From NCBI RefSeq assembly GCF_900187375.1, contig NZ_FYEW01000001.1, positions 1,860,001 through 1,924,000 of the forward strand: a stretch of DNA of 64,000 nucleotides, given 5' to 3'. Below the pieces are notes generated by a model that worked only from the letters and a program-made list of their open reading frames with translations, had not been told where the DNA came from and made no database searches. Source of the DNA: Hymenobacter gelipurpurascens. GTDB taxonomy: Bacteria > Bacteroidota > Bacteroidia > Cytophagales > Hymenobacteraceae. The stretch's first letter is position 1. Each line of letters opens with the position of its first letter. Made by a program: the position numbers and the translations under genes. Of the stretch, positions 43,790 through 51,858 are shown one piece after another.

Positions 43790-46333
43790 ATGGCTGTTTC
43801 CGCACCGGAGTCTCCTCGCACTACCTCATTACCAGCTGGGCTTGCTCCCGCCGAGGTGCAGCGGCAGCGGCAGCGCTTCGGCCCTAATATCCTGACTTCC
43901 CCCAACCAGCACCGGCTCTGGTCCATCATCCGCGGCATCGTAACTGAGCCCATGTTTGTGCTGCTGGTGCTCACGGCCGGCGTGTATCTGCTCATAGGCA
44001 GCCGCTCCGAGGCCTACGTACTGCTGGTGGCTACCGCGCTGGTGGCGGGCATTTCTTTTTACCAGGAGGCCCGCTCCGACCGCGCCCTGCAGGCCTTGCA
44101 GCAGCTCACGCAGCCGCTGGCCCGCGTGTGGCGTAGCGGACAGGAAGCGCAAATTCCGGCCGAGGAAATTGTGGTGGACGACATCCTGCTGGTGGCCGAA
44201 GGCGAGCAGGTGGGCGCCGATGGCCTACTGCTGGAAGCCCACGACCTACAAACCGACGAGTCATTTCTGACGGGCGAATCGCAGCCCGTAACGAAGGCAG
44301 CTGATGGTGTTCAATTGCTCTACGCGGGCTCTTCCGTGAGTGGCGGCACCGGCGTAGTGCGCGTATCAGCCGTCGGTAGCCAGACGCGGCTAGGCCTCAT
44401 CGGGGGCCTGATGCAGCAAGTGAATACGCCTCCTACGCCCCTTCAGCAGCAGGTAAGAGCCTTTGTGCGGCGCATGGCGCTGGTGGGCGCTACGGCGTTT
44501 GTGATGGTCTGGAGCTACAACTGGTGGGAGTCGGGGAGCTTCGTGCATGGGCTTTTGCATGGCCTCACCATTGCTATGGCAGTGCTGCCCGAGGAAATTC
44601 CGGTGGCGCTTTCCTCCTTTATGGCCTTGGGCGCCTGGCGCCTGATGCGGCAGCGCATTCTCACCAAACAACCCCAAACCGTAGAAACGCTGGGTTCCGC
44701 CACCGTCATCTGTGTCGATAAAACGGGCACACTCACCCAGAACCGGATGGCCCTCAGCCACCTGTACTGCCCCACCGACGCTGCTGGACCGCAGCCTTTT
44801 GTGCTAGGCCAGTCGCTTTCCTCTGCCGCGTCGCAGCTACTGGAAACTGCCATGTGGGCCAGTGAGCCGCAGCCCTTCGACCCCATGGAGCAAGCTCTGC
44901 ACCTGGCCTACGCGGCCACCGCGGCCCACGACGAACGGCCCGCCTATACTTTGGTGCACGAGTATCCGCTGGGCGGCCATCCGCCCATAATGACCCACAT
45001 TTTCGCTAACGCTGTCGGCCAACGACTAGTAGCCTGCAAGGGCGCACCTGAAGGTATTATTGCGCGGTGCCACCTGCCGGCCGCGGCCCGGGCGGCAGCC
45101 CTGGCAACGCTGGAAGAACTAGCCACCACGGGCCTGCGCGTTCTGGGCGTGGCCCAGTGCTTGGTGCCGCCCGCCACCTACCCCGCCGATCAGGAAGAGT
45201 TTGCGTGGGAGTTTGTGGGGCTGGTTGCCTTCACCGATCCGCCCAAACCTGGCACAGCAGCCGTCCTCCAACAATTCTATGGGGCTGGCCTACAAGTAAA
45301 AATGATTACCGGCGACAATGCCGTGACGGCCGCCGCCATTGCCCGCCAGATAGGCCTACGCCACCCCGAGCCCGTTTTGTCGGGCGCCGAGGTTCTGCAA
45401 CTCAGTCCGGCGGCTTTGCGCCAGCGTGTGCCCGATGTGGATTTGTATGCCCGTATGTTTCCGGAGGCGAAGCTGCGGGTGGTGGAAGCCCTGAAAGCCA
45501 ACGGCGCAGTGGTAGCCATGACCGGCGACGGCATCAATGATGGCCCGGCCCTGAAGGCCGCTCACATCGGGGTGGCTATGGGGCAGCGCGGCACGGAGCT
45601 GGCCCGGCAGGCGGCGGCCCTTATTCTTCTGGATGATGAGCTGAGTGGCATGGTAACGGCCGTCGGCTTTGGCCGCAAAATCTATGACAACCTAAAAAAG
45701 GCTGTTCAATACATCATTGCCATTCACATCCCCCTGATTCTGACCGTACTGGTGCCTTCCCTGCTGGCCTGGCAATATCCGGTGCTGCTGGGTCCGGTGC
45801 ATGTTATTTTGCTGGAGCTCCTGATGGGCCCAACTTGTTCTATAGTATTCGAGAATGAGCCCATGGAAGCGGATACTCTGCAACGCCCGCCGCGGGTGGC
45901 GGCCTCGTCGTTTCTGCAGCTGCGGGAGCTGGGCAGCAGCCTGGTCCAAGGCTTGGTAATTGCGGCGGGCGTGCTGGGAGTAGCCGCCTACGCCCAATCT
46001 GCGGGCTACTCTGAGACGCTGACGCGCACCCTCACATTTACTACGTTGCTACTGGCCAACGTGCTACTTACCCTCGTCAGCCGCTCCCGGCGGCACACAC
46101 TGCTTACCACCCTGCGCTACCATAATGCGCTGTTGCCCCTCATGCTGGGCCTTACGCTGCTCCTATTGGCGCTGTGCCTCACGATTCCGGCGTTGCAGCA
46201 GCTGTTTCAGCTACAACCCCTGACGGGGAGGCAGCTGGCCTTATGCAGCGCCGTGGCCTTGGCCAGCACGGGGTGGTTTGAAGTGTATAAAGCCCTGCGC
46301 CACTCGCAAAGCCCTAACAACAAAGTGGCCTAG
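43790..46333 (+). CDS. P-type cation-transporting ATPase (P2-like)
   Basis: 847 residues. Cation-ATPase N-terminal domain, then the actuator motif LTGESQPVTK (about 160), the PEEIPVALSS helix (about 266), phosphorylation site CVDKTGTLTQN (about 310), hinge AMTGDGINDGPALK (about 580) and six C-terminal membrane segments. The residues that define Ca2+ specificity in SERCA (PEGL, NLVTDG) are replaced by PEEIP and LLELLMGPTCSIVFENEP. Ca2+ export is therefore not assured; the transported ion is unknown. It closes the USP island, and its stop is in GTGGCCTAG. Confidence 0.9.
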   Translation: MAVSAPESPRTTSLPAGLAPAEVQRQRQRFGPNILTSPNQHRLWSIIRGIVTEPMFVLLVLTAGVYLLIGSRSEAYVLLVATALVAGISFYQEARSDRALQALQQLTQPLARVWRSGQEAQIPAEEIVVDDILLVAEGEQVGADGLLLEAHDLQTDESFLTGESQPVTKAADGVQLLYAGSSVSGGTGVVRVSAVGSQTRLGLIGGLMQQVNTPPTPLQQQVRAFVRRMALVGATAFVMVWSYNWWESGSFVHGLLHGLTIAMAVLPEEIPVALSSFMALGAWRLMRQRILTKQPQTVETLGSATVICVDKTGTLTQNRMALSHLYCPTDAAGPQPFVLGQSLSSAASQLLETAMWASEPQPFDPMEQALHLAYAATAAHDERPAYTLVHEYPLGGHPPIMTHIFANAVGQRLVACKGAPEGIIARCHLPAAARAAALATLEELATTGLRVLGVAQCLVPPATYPADQEEFAWEFVGLVAFTDPPKPGTAAVLQQFYGAGLQVKMITGDNAVTAAAIARQIGLRHPEPVLSGAEVLQLSPAALRQRVPDVDLYARMFPEAKLRVVEALKANGAVVAMTGDGINDGPALKAAHIGVAMGQRGTELARQAAALILLDDELSGMVTAVGFGRKIYDNLKKAVQYIIAIHIPLILTVLVPSLLAWQYPVLLGPVHVILLELLMGPTCSIVFENEPMEADTLQRPPRVAASSFLQLRELGSSLVQGLVIAAGVLGVAAYAQSAGYSETLTRTLTFTTLLLANVLLTLVSRSRRHTLLTTLRYHNALLPLMLGLTLLLLALCLTIPALQQLFQLQPLTGRQLALCSAVALASTGWFEVYKALRHSQSPNNKVA

Positions 46334-46807
46334 CAGCGCCTAAAACATCTTTTTTTTGCACAATGCCCCTAGGCCTATCTCCCGGAAGCTGGATGCTGTG
46401 CTGTAGCTGCTGCCGGCAGCTTTCACCCGATTTTCCCTGCAGGTGCCCTGGCATGGCGCTTATCATGTTCGCATCATGTTGCGGCAGTAGGTTGCGCACA
46501 TCTAGGCCATTCCCTAATACTCTCGGCCCAGATGCGCATACCTATTGCAATAGAAGAGGCCCCGGGTTGTAGTCGGGGCCTTTTCGTTTTCTAGGCCTAC
46601 TCCGGCTCGTCAGTGTGCTCTACGCCCTTTCTCGAATACGGAATAAGGCGGTCGGTAAACAGCAGAGTACCTCAACCGGCCTATGTAGTGGCCTAGGAAG
46701 ATGCTTGGACCACATCAGTGCGTTCTGGCAGCCAGTGATGAAATGACGGCACCTGTTTTCCCGAGAAACTGTTGCTGCGCCGCGCTATTCATCTGGCAAA
46801 CCGCCGT
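46334..46807. other. 474-bp intergenic region after the P-type ATPase
   Basis: No protein gene is supported; short frames here lack family signatures. It contains several GGCCTA/TAGGCC motifs and one terminator hairpin (46557-46585) well away from the ATPase stop, so a non-coding transcript ending there is possible. Confidence 0.45.
46557..46585 (+). terminator. Intrinsic terminator-like hairpin
   Basis: AGGCCCCG (46557-46564) pairs with CGGGGCCT (46574-46581), followed by TTTCGTTTT. No annotated gene lies immediately upstream. Confidence 0.6.
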
Positions 46808-47218
46808 TTACTTCACCTTCACGGTGGGCACCAGCGGCACCGTCTCAACGAGCTCCAGCGACTTGACCATTTCGGTGGTGCCGTTCTTGTACTTCAGGAA
46901 GTGGGGCGTGAGCAAATGGGCCTGGTAGGCCGCTGTGCTGGCGTATATTTCCAGAATGGTAATGCGGCACGGGTTGGCCTTCTCCGACACTGCGTACAAC
47001 GTTAGCACACCGGGCTCCAGTCGCAGTGAATTCTCAATTTCCTCCTTTAGAGCAGCCTTGTAGCACACTAGCTGCGCAGGATAAATTTCCAGCTTGGCCA
47101 GCCGCACAAGCTGATTGCTCGGCGGCCGCAGGGCGGCCGCAGGGCTGCTCGCTGCCAGCGCCAGCAGTCCCGCCGGAAGAAGTAGAAACAGGCAGCGGTA
47201 AAGTGCTTTCATCTTCAT
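46808..47218 (-). CDS. Exported antibiotic-biosynthesis-monooxygenase (ABM)-domain protein
   Basis: 136 residues. An N-terminal signal peptide is visible (LFLLLPAGLLALAASSPAAA). The mature part (VRLAKLEIYPAQLVCYKAAL; LRLEPGVLTLYAVSEKANPC; ILEIYASTAAYQAHL) matches the small ABM/YgiN ferredoxin-like fold, which acts on quinone or aromatic compounds. Cleavage near Ala28 puts it in the periplasm. An alternative start two codons in (47212) is possible. Confidence 0.8.
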   Translation of the reverse strand: MKMKALYRCLFLLLPAGLLALAASSPAAALRPPSNQLVRLAKLEIYPAQLVCYKAALKEEIENSLRLEPGVLTLYAVSEKANPCRITILEIYASTAAYQAHLLTPHFLKYKNGTTEMVKSLELVETVPLVPTVKVK

Positions 47219-47366
47219 GACGAATGGAAATTATGTGGTACGTGTGTCAGGCGCTTTCGTCAAGATAGCCCCGGCAGTGTTATGACCGCGCAACCTGGCA
47301 TTCTTCGTCGGTGACGGGCCCCAGAATGCACAGTTTCGGAATATTGCCCTGGGAGCTGTACTGCGG

Positions 47367-47416
47367 AAAAAGAAAAAAGCTCGATAACAGGTTGGTTAAA
47401 ACCTGTTATCGAGCTT
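47367..47416 (-). terminator. Intrinsic terminator of the tRNA gene
   Basis: AAGCTCGATAACAGGTT (47377-47393) pairs perfectly with 47400-47416. Reading the - strand, the stem is followed by U-runs (complement of 47367-47378), directly after the tRNA 3' end. Confidence 0.88.
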
Positions 47417-47418
47417 CT

Positions 47419-47495
47419 TGGTGGGCCCAACTGGAATCGAACCAGTGACCTGCTGATTATGAGTCAGCTGCTCTAACCGATTGAGCTATAGGCCC
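47419..47495 (-). tRNA. tRNA-Met (anticodon CAT), CCA encoded
   Basis: 77 nt including an encoded CCA. The acceptor stem GGGCCTA pairs with TGGGCCC (one G-U), the D arm is AGCTCAATCGGTTAGAGC, the anticodon stem-loop is GCTGA-CTCATAA-TCAGC and the T arm has GGTTCGAATCC. CAT could be elongator Met or a lysidine-modified Ile tRNA. The G-C start pair argues against the initiator type, which has an unpaired 1-72 position. Isolated gene with its own terminator. Confidence 0.93.
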
Positions 47496-47657
47496 GGCGT
47501 GCTTCCGACCAGCTTGCTGACGGGTTCCGCTGCGCAAACTTCGAATTTTGTGAGCGGAATTGCAATTCCCGTCCCATATTTCAGCCATTACTCTGAGAAG
47601 TTGGTTTAGCTTTTCCTGACTATTGTAGTCTGACTGTTCCGTTTATCTCTGCTACTT

Positions 47658-48302
47658 ATGCCCACACGCAAACCAAACCTGCTCTTCGATTTTGGAGGCG
47701 TACTGATTGATATTGACTACCAGCGCACGCTGGAGGCCATGCGGCGCCTGCATCGGCATGGCGGCACCATTGAGTTTACCCAAGCCGCTCAGGCCGAGCT
47801 GTTTGATGCCATGGAAACGGGCCGCCTGACGCCCGAGGAGTTCCGGGCAGGCCTACGCACCCACTACGAGCTGGAAGCCACCGATGAGGAGCTGGACGCC
47901 GCCTGGAACGCGCTGCTGCTAGAAGTACCCGCCGAGCGGCTGGCCCTCGTGGCCGAGCTGCGCGCCCAGGGCCACGAAACGGCCTTACTTTCCAACACAA
48001 ACCAACTGCATATCACCGCCATCAATAAGAAGCTGCGGGAGCAATACGGCTTTGCCAACGGCATTGCCGATGCGCTGGACCGTGTGTTTTACTCGCAGGA
48101 AGTAGGTCTACGTAAGCCCGGCGAAGAAATTTTCCGGCATGCGCTACGCGAGATGAACTGGAAGCCGGAGGAAACGCTTTTCATCGAAGACAGCCCGCAG
48201 CACATTGAAACGGCCCAACGCCTGGGTCTGCATACGCTGTACTTAGCTCCGCCCCTTACTCTCACCGACGCTCTGCCCGACGCCCTCCGTGCCTTCTCCT
48301 GA
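47658..48302 (+). CDS. HAD-superfamily phosphatase (subclass IA)
   Basis: 214 residues. HAD motif I is seen in LLFDFGGVLIDIDYQRTL, motif II in ALLSNTNQLH, motif III around GLRKPGEEIFRHAL and motif IV in FIEDSPQHIETA. A helical cap follows motif I. Motif I reads D-F-G, not D-x-D, so the second acid is replaced, as in many YihX/epoxide-hydrolase-N-like members. The substrate is unknown. The M50 gene starts 14 bp before this stop. Confidence 0.87.
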   Translation: MPTRKPNLLFDFGGVLIDIDYQRTLEAMRRLHRHGGTIEFTQAAQAELFDAMETGRLTPEEFRAGLRTHYELEATDEELDAAWNALLLEVPAERLALVAELRAQGHETALLSNTNQLHITAINKKLREQYGFANGIADALDRVFYSQEVGLRKPGEEIFRHALREMNWKPEETLFIEDSPQHIETAQRLGLHTLYLAPPLTLTDALPDALRAFS

Positions 48303-49530
48303 GAATCCTCCGCTCCTGCCCTTTCCTGATGCTCCGGCGCCCACCGACCTGTCTCCTTACGAGGACGCCATGGCGGCTTTCACGCGCTATGAGCGGCCTA
48401 CACCTCGCTGGCGCCGCTATTTGCTGCACGTAGGCCTTTTCCTGCTCACGCTGCTCACTACCACCCTGATGGGAGTGGCACTGGTTGGGGTAAAAGATTT
48501 CGATTTAGAGCTGCCGTACGAGGTGCTGCTGCAGCCTTGGCCAGCTATGTGGCAGGCGCTACGGCCGGGGTTGTGGTATTCGCTGCCGTTTCTGGGGGTG
48601 CTCACGGTGCATGAGTTCGGACACTATTTTACGGCCCGGTTCTACCATATTCGAGCTACACTGCCATTTTTCATTCCGTTTCCGCTGGGGTTTGGCACAT
48701 TTGGGGCAGTCATTCGCATCAAGGACCGGATTTTCTCGCGCAAGGAGTTTTTCGATGTGGGTCTGGCTGGGCCACTAGCCGGTTTTGTGGTAGCAGTGGG
48801 TGTACTGGCCTACGGCCTGACGCACCTTCCACCGCTGGAATATCTGTTTCAGTTGCACCCGGAGTACCGCCCATACGGCGCCGACTATGCCCGTTATGTA
48901 TATCCGGCCGGGCAGAAACTAGGCCTGGTACTTGCCCAGCCGTTGCTGTTTCAAGGCCTTGCCTCTTTACTGGCCGACCCAGGCCGCATGCCGCACCCCA
49001 ATGAGCTGATGCACTATCCGGTGTTGGTGGCGGGTGTACTCTCCTTATTCTTTACGGCTCTCAATCTGTTGCCCATTGGCCAGCTAGACGGAGGCCATAT
49101 TCTGTATGGCCTGCTAGGCCAGCGGCGGGCAAGTCGGTTGTCGGGGCTGTTTTTTATTGGCTTTATTTTCTACGCGGGCCTAGGCCTGTTCACCCTCCAG
49201 ACGAGCGGCAAAAACTGGCTGTATTGGGCCGGGCCCTATTTTGTATACCTCCTGGCGGCTTTCTGGCGTGCCTTACCCACCAAGCGACGGGTGCTGATGC
49301 TGGCTCTGGCCGTGTGGGCCGCCCAAATTGTGGTGGCCTCTGCCTGGCCTGGCCTAGAAGGCAACCCAGGGTGGCTGATTTTTGGACTGATTCTGGGGCG
49401 GGTAACCGGGATATATCACCCGGGTGCCCCCGATGAGCGCCCCCTCACACCGGGCCGAAAGGTGCTGGGCTGGGTGATGCTCCTTATTTTTGTGCTTTGT
49501 TTCACGCCAGCGCCCTTACTACTTCAGTAG
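48289..49530 (+). CDS. Site-2-protease-type metalloprotease (M50 family)
   Basis: 413 residues with about 7-8 membrane helices. The zinc site is in LTVHEFGHYFTARFYH (HExxH) and the second motif in NLLPIGQLDGGHILYGLLGQ. The GTG start at 48289 overlaps the HAD gene by 14 bp; an in-frame ATG at 48370 is the alternative. S2P enzymes cut membrane-bound substrates, often anti-sigma factors, within the bilayer. The lack of an obvious PDZ domain places it in the shorter group. Substrate unknown. Confidence 0.88.
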   Translation: MPSPENPPLLPFPDAPAPTDLSPYEDAMAAFTRYERPTPRWRRYLLHVGLFLLTLLTTTLMGVALVGVKDFDLELPYEVLLQPWPAMWQALRPGLWYSLPFLGVLTVHEFGHYFTARFYHIRATLPFFIPFPLGFGTFGAVIRIKDRIFSRKEFFDVGLAGPLAGFVVAVGVLAYGLTHLPPLEYLFQLHPEYRPYGADYARYVYPAGQKLGLVLAQPLLFQGLASLLADPGRMPHPNELMHYPVLVAGVLSLFFTALNLLPIGQLDGGHILYGLLGQRRASRLSGLFFIGFIFYAGLGLFTLQTSGKNWLYWAGPYFVYLLAAFWRALPTKRRVLMLALAVWAAQIVVASAWPGLEGNPGWLIFGLILGRVTGIYHPGAPDERPLTPGRKVLGWVMLLIFVLCFTPAPLLLQ

Positions 49531-49565
49531 CATTCTGCTACCCGGCCTGGCGTTTTCCCTCCCTC

Positions 49566-50204
49566 ATGGATCTTACGTATCAGCATCCTTTTCTGTATCA
49601 AACCCATTTGTCGTTGCGGGAGCAAAGCATGTATGTGCGGCGCAGTAACTCGCAGTGGCAGCCGAGCCTGGAGCTTGCGGTGCCATTTGAGGAGATTCTG
49701 CCGTTGCGCACCGAAAAAGTACGCCATGTCCCGAAGCAGCGCCTCGTAGGCCTGTTGTTCTTCCTGGTCTGGCTAGGCCAGGACATTCTGCGCCATCCTT
49801 CCCTGGATGGTCAGCTTACCCCCGAGGCGCAAGTGTATGGCGGCATGATGCTGCTGATAGTGGCCTACTGCGTGTACGGTTGGTTTAACTGGTGGAACGT
49901 GTGGCAGCTGCGCACTCCGCACCTCTCGCTCACGCTCCCCGACTGGCCTAGTCGCCGCGCTCCATTTCAGCAATTTGCCTTCGCTCTGGAGCAGCGTGCC
50001 CACGACTACTTGCGCCAGGAGTATGCTGACGTTAATCCACTAGGCCCCATTGAGCTACAACTGCACCGCCTGAACTGGCTTCACCGCTTAGGTGTGCTTT
50101 CCAAACAAGAGCTTCAAACCCTGAGCACGCGCCTCACCGGTCGCATTTCTCTTGACCCGCTTACCCTAATGGGCCAGGAGCTGGAAACGCCGTATGTGAA
50201 TTAA
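49566..50204 (+). CDS. Hypothetical membrane protein with two hydrophobic segments
   Basis: 212 residues. I do not recognise the family. The N-terminal part reads MDLTYQHPFLYQTHLSLREQ; two adjacent hydrophobic segments lie at about 75-125 (LVGLLFFLVWLGQDIL and MMLLIVAYCVYGWF). The C-terminus is helical, with a short-coil appearance (LSKQELQTLSTRLTGR). It follows the M50 gene by 35 bp and probably belongs to that operon. An upstream in-frame GTG/ATG region was not chosen, since its 23 residues overlap the M50 end. Confidence 0.6.
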   Translation: MDLTYQHPFLYQTHLSLREQSMYVRRSNSQWQPSLELAVPFEEILPLRTEKVRHVPKQRLVGLLFFLVWLGQDILRHPSLDGQLTPEAQVYGGMMLLIVAYCVYGWFNWWNVWQLRTPHLSLTLPDWPSRRAPFQQFAFALEQRAHDYLRQEYADVNPLGPIELQLHRLNWLHRLGVLSKQELQTLSTRLTGRISLDPLTLMGQELETPYVN

Positions 50205-50220
50205 CAACTAGCTCCAGCCC

Positions 50221-50410
50221 GTCATTGCGAGGAAGCACGACGAAGCAATCTTTCCTTCAAGTCGCGCCAATTGTTAGCTAACTGAAAAGCCCTTACCTCC
50301 ACTGTAGAGGTAAGGGCTTTTCGTTTACATTAGAAATGCTGCAAACAACCAGGAAAGATTGCTTCGTTGTGCCTCCTTGTCATTGCAAGGAGGCACAACG
50401 AAGCAATGAC
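50221..50410. repeat. REP-like inverted elements of the GTCATTGCGAG type, with internal terminator
   Basis: One unit at 50221-50256 (GTCATTGCGAGGAAGCACGA...), an inverted, diverged copy at 50351-50386, and a third at 50379-50410. The last two form a hairpin with 22-bp perfect arms (50358-50379 and 50386-50407, loop TCATTG). They lie between the convergent genes 49566-50204 and pgk. Such units are likely non-autonomous, mobile palindromic repeats. Confidence 0.8.
50284..50322. terminator. Intrinsic terminator between convergent genes
   Basis: GAAAAGCCCTTACCTC (50284-50299) pairs perfectly with 50307-50322, loop CACTGTA. The stem carries A and T tracts on both sides, so it may work in both directions. 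It sits between the REP-like arms. Confidence 0.85.
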
Positions 50411-50420
50411 AAGGAGTGGC

Positions 50421-51611
50421 CTAGCGGCCTTCCAAGGCAGCTACGCCGGGCAGCTCTTTGCCTTCCATGTACTCCAGCAGGGCGCCGCCGCCGGTGCTGA
50501 TGTAGGAAACTTGATCGGAGAAGCCGAGCTGGTTGACTGCCGCCGCGGAGTCGCCGCCGCCGATGAGGCTGAAGGCACCGGCTTTGGTGGCTTCCGCAAT
50601 GGCCTGAGCCACGGTTTCGGTGCCTTTGGCGAAGTTGCTCATCTCAAACACACCCATCGGGCCATTCCACAAGATGGTTTTCGACTTGCGCACGATGTCA
50701 GCAAACACCTGCTGCGACTCGGGGCCGAGGTCTAGGCCCATCCAGCCGTCTGGGATTTGGCTGTTGGAGGCTACTTTGGTCTGGGCGTCGTTGGCGAATT
50801 TATCGGCGATGATGCTGTCGGTGGGCAATACTAGGTTCACGCCTTTGGCTTTGGCCTTCTCGATCAGGCTCAGGGCCAGATCCATCTTATCGGCTTCCAG
50901 CAACGAGCCCCCGATGCTGCCGCCCTGGGCTTTAGCAAACGTGTAGGCCATGCCACCCCCGATGAGCAGGTTGTCTACCTTATCAAGCAGCTTCTCAATC
51001 AGCAGAATTTTATCCGAGATTTTGGCGCCGCCCATAATGGCCGTGAAGGGGCGCTCGGCCTCTTCCAGCACTTTCTTGGCGTTGTCCAGCTCGCTTTGCA
51101 GCAGGTAGCCCGCCACGCGGTCTTCGGGCGCGAAGCTGCTGGCCATAACCGCCGTAGAAGCGTGCTTGCGGTGCGCGGCTCCGAAGGCGTCGTTTACATA
51201 TACATCACCGAGCTTGGCGAGCTGCTTCGCAAATTCGGCGTCGCCTTTCTCTTCTTCGCCATAGAAACGCACGTTTTCTACCAGCAGAATTTGGCCGGGC
51301 TGCAGGGCCTTGGCTTTGTCCTCCGCTTTCAGGGCGTCGTCGGCAAACTGCACCTGCGTGCCGTACTCTTGGCCTAGGCGAGCCACAATGTGCTGCAGCG
51401 AGTATTTATTTTCCGGTCCACCCTTTGGACGGCCCAGGTGCGAGAGCAGCACCACGGAGCCGCCATCGGCCAGAATTTTCTTGATAGTAGGCGTTGCGGC
51501 CCGGATCCGCGTGTCGTCCGTGATGCGGAAATCCTTGTCGAGCGGCACGTTGAAGTCCACACGTACCACGGCACGCTTGCCGGCGAAGTTGTACTGATCG
51601 AGGGTTTTCAT
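50421..51611 (-). CDS. pgk: Phosphoglycerate kinase
   Basis: 396 residues; converts 1,3-bisphosphoglycerate and ADP to 3-phosphoglycerate and ATP in glycolysis. Signatures are [45 protein letters not shown] and GPMGVFEM, with the ATP site GGGDSAAAV. Start is the ATG at 51611; an in-frame extension to 51677 adds an unrelated leader. A near-consensus TACCTTCG -7 box lies a little upstream. The stop is in TAGGCC. Confidence 0.97.
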   Translation of the reverse strand: MKTLDQYNFAGKRAVVRVDFNVPLDKDFRITDDTRIRAATPTIKKILADGGSVVLLSHLGRPKGGPENKYSLQHIVARLGQEYGTQVQFADDALKAEDKAKALQPGQILLVENVRFYGEEEKGDAEFAKQLAKLGDVYVNDAFGAAHRKHASTAVMASSFAPEDRVAGYLLQSELDNAKKVLEEAERPFTAIMGGAKISDKILLIEKLLDKVDNLLIGGGMAYTFAKAQGGSIGGSLLEADKMDLALSLIEKAKAKGVNLVLPTDSIIADKFANDAQTKVASNSQIPDGWMGLDLGPESQQVFADIVRKSKTILWNGPMGVFEMSNFAKGTETVAQAIAEATKAGAFSLIGGGDSAAAVNQLGFSDQVSYISTGGGALLEYMEGKELPGVAALEGR

Positions 51612-51842
51612 GGAATAGAAATGGGGTTGGATACGGCGAAGGTAAGATTTCATGACTGAGTTAGGACCCGAAATCATCTAGTTTGCTAAGCGAAACCGAA
51701 GCAGCTCTACTTCTGCCTGACCAAACTGCTAGCTCTCGAAACAGTAACTATAGTTCAGCTTTGCTGAGCATGACACGTTATTTGTCGATTGTTTGTTCTC
51801 GGCCATCAACTACTGATTGACTTACCTCACCTCTCGAAATAC

Positions 51843-51850
51843 TACCTTTG
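51843..51850 (+). promoter_or_regulatory. -7 box TACCTTTG placed only 8 bp before the Ddl start
   Basis: Exact match to TAnnTTTG; an upstream TTG is at 51817-51819. Transcription would start at about 51856, giving a leaderless or near-leaderless mRNA for the ATG at 51859. Confidence 0.5.
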
Positions 51851-51858
51851 CGGCACGT

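Noticed and set aside
46363..46572. 69-codon + strand frame after the ATPase
   Set aside because: Cys-rich, with no family resemblance, overlapping a terminator hairpin; probably chance.
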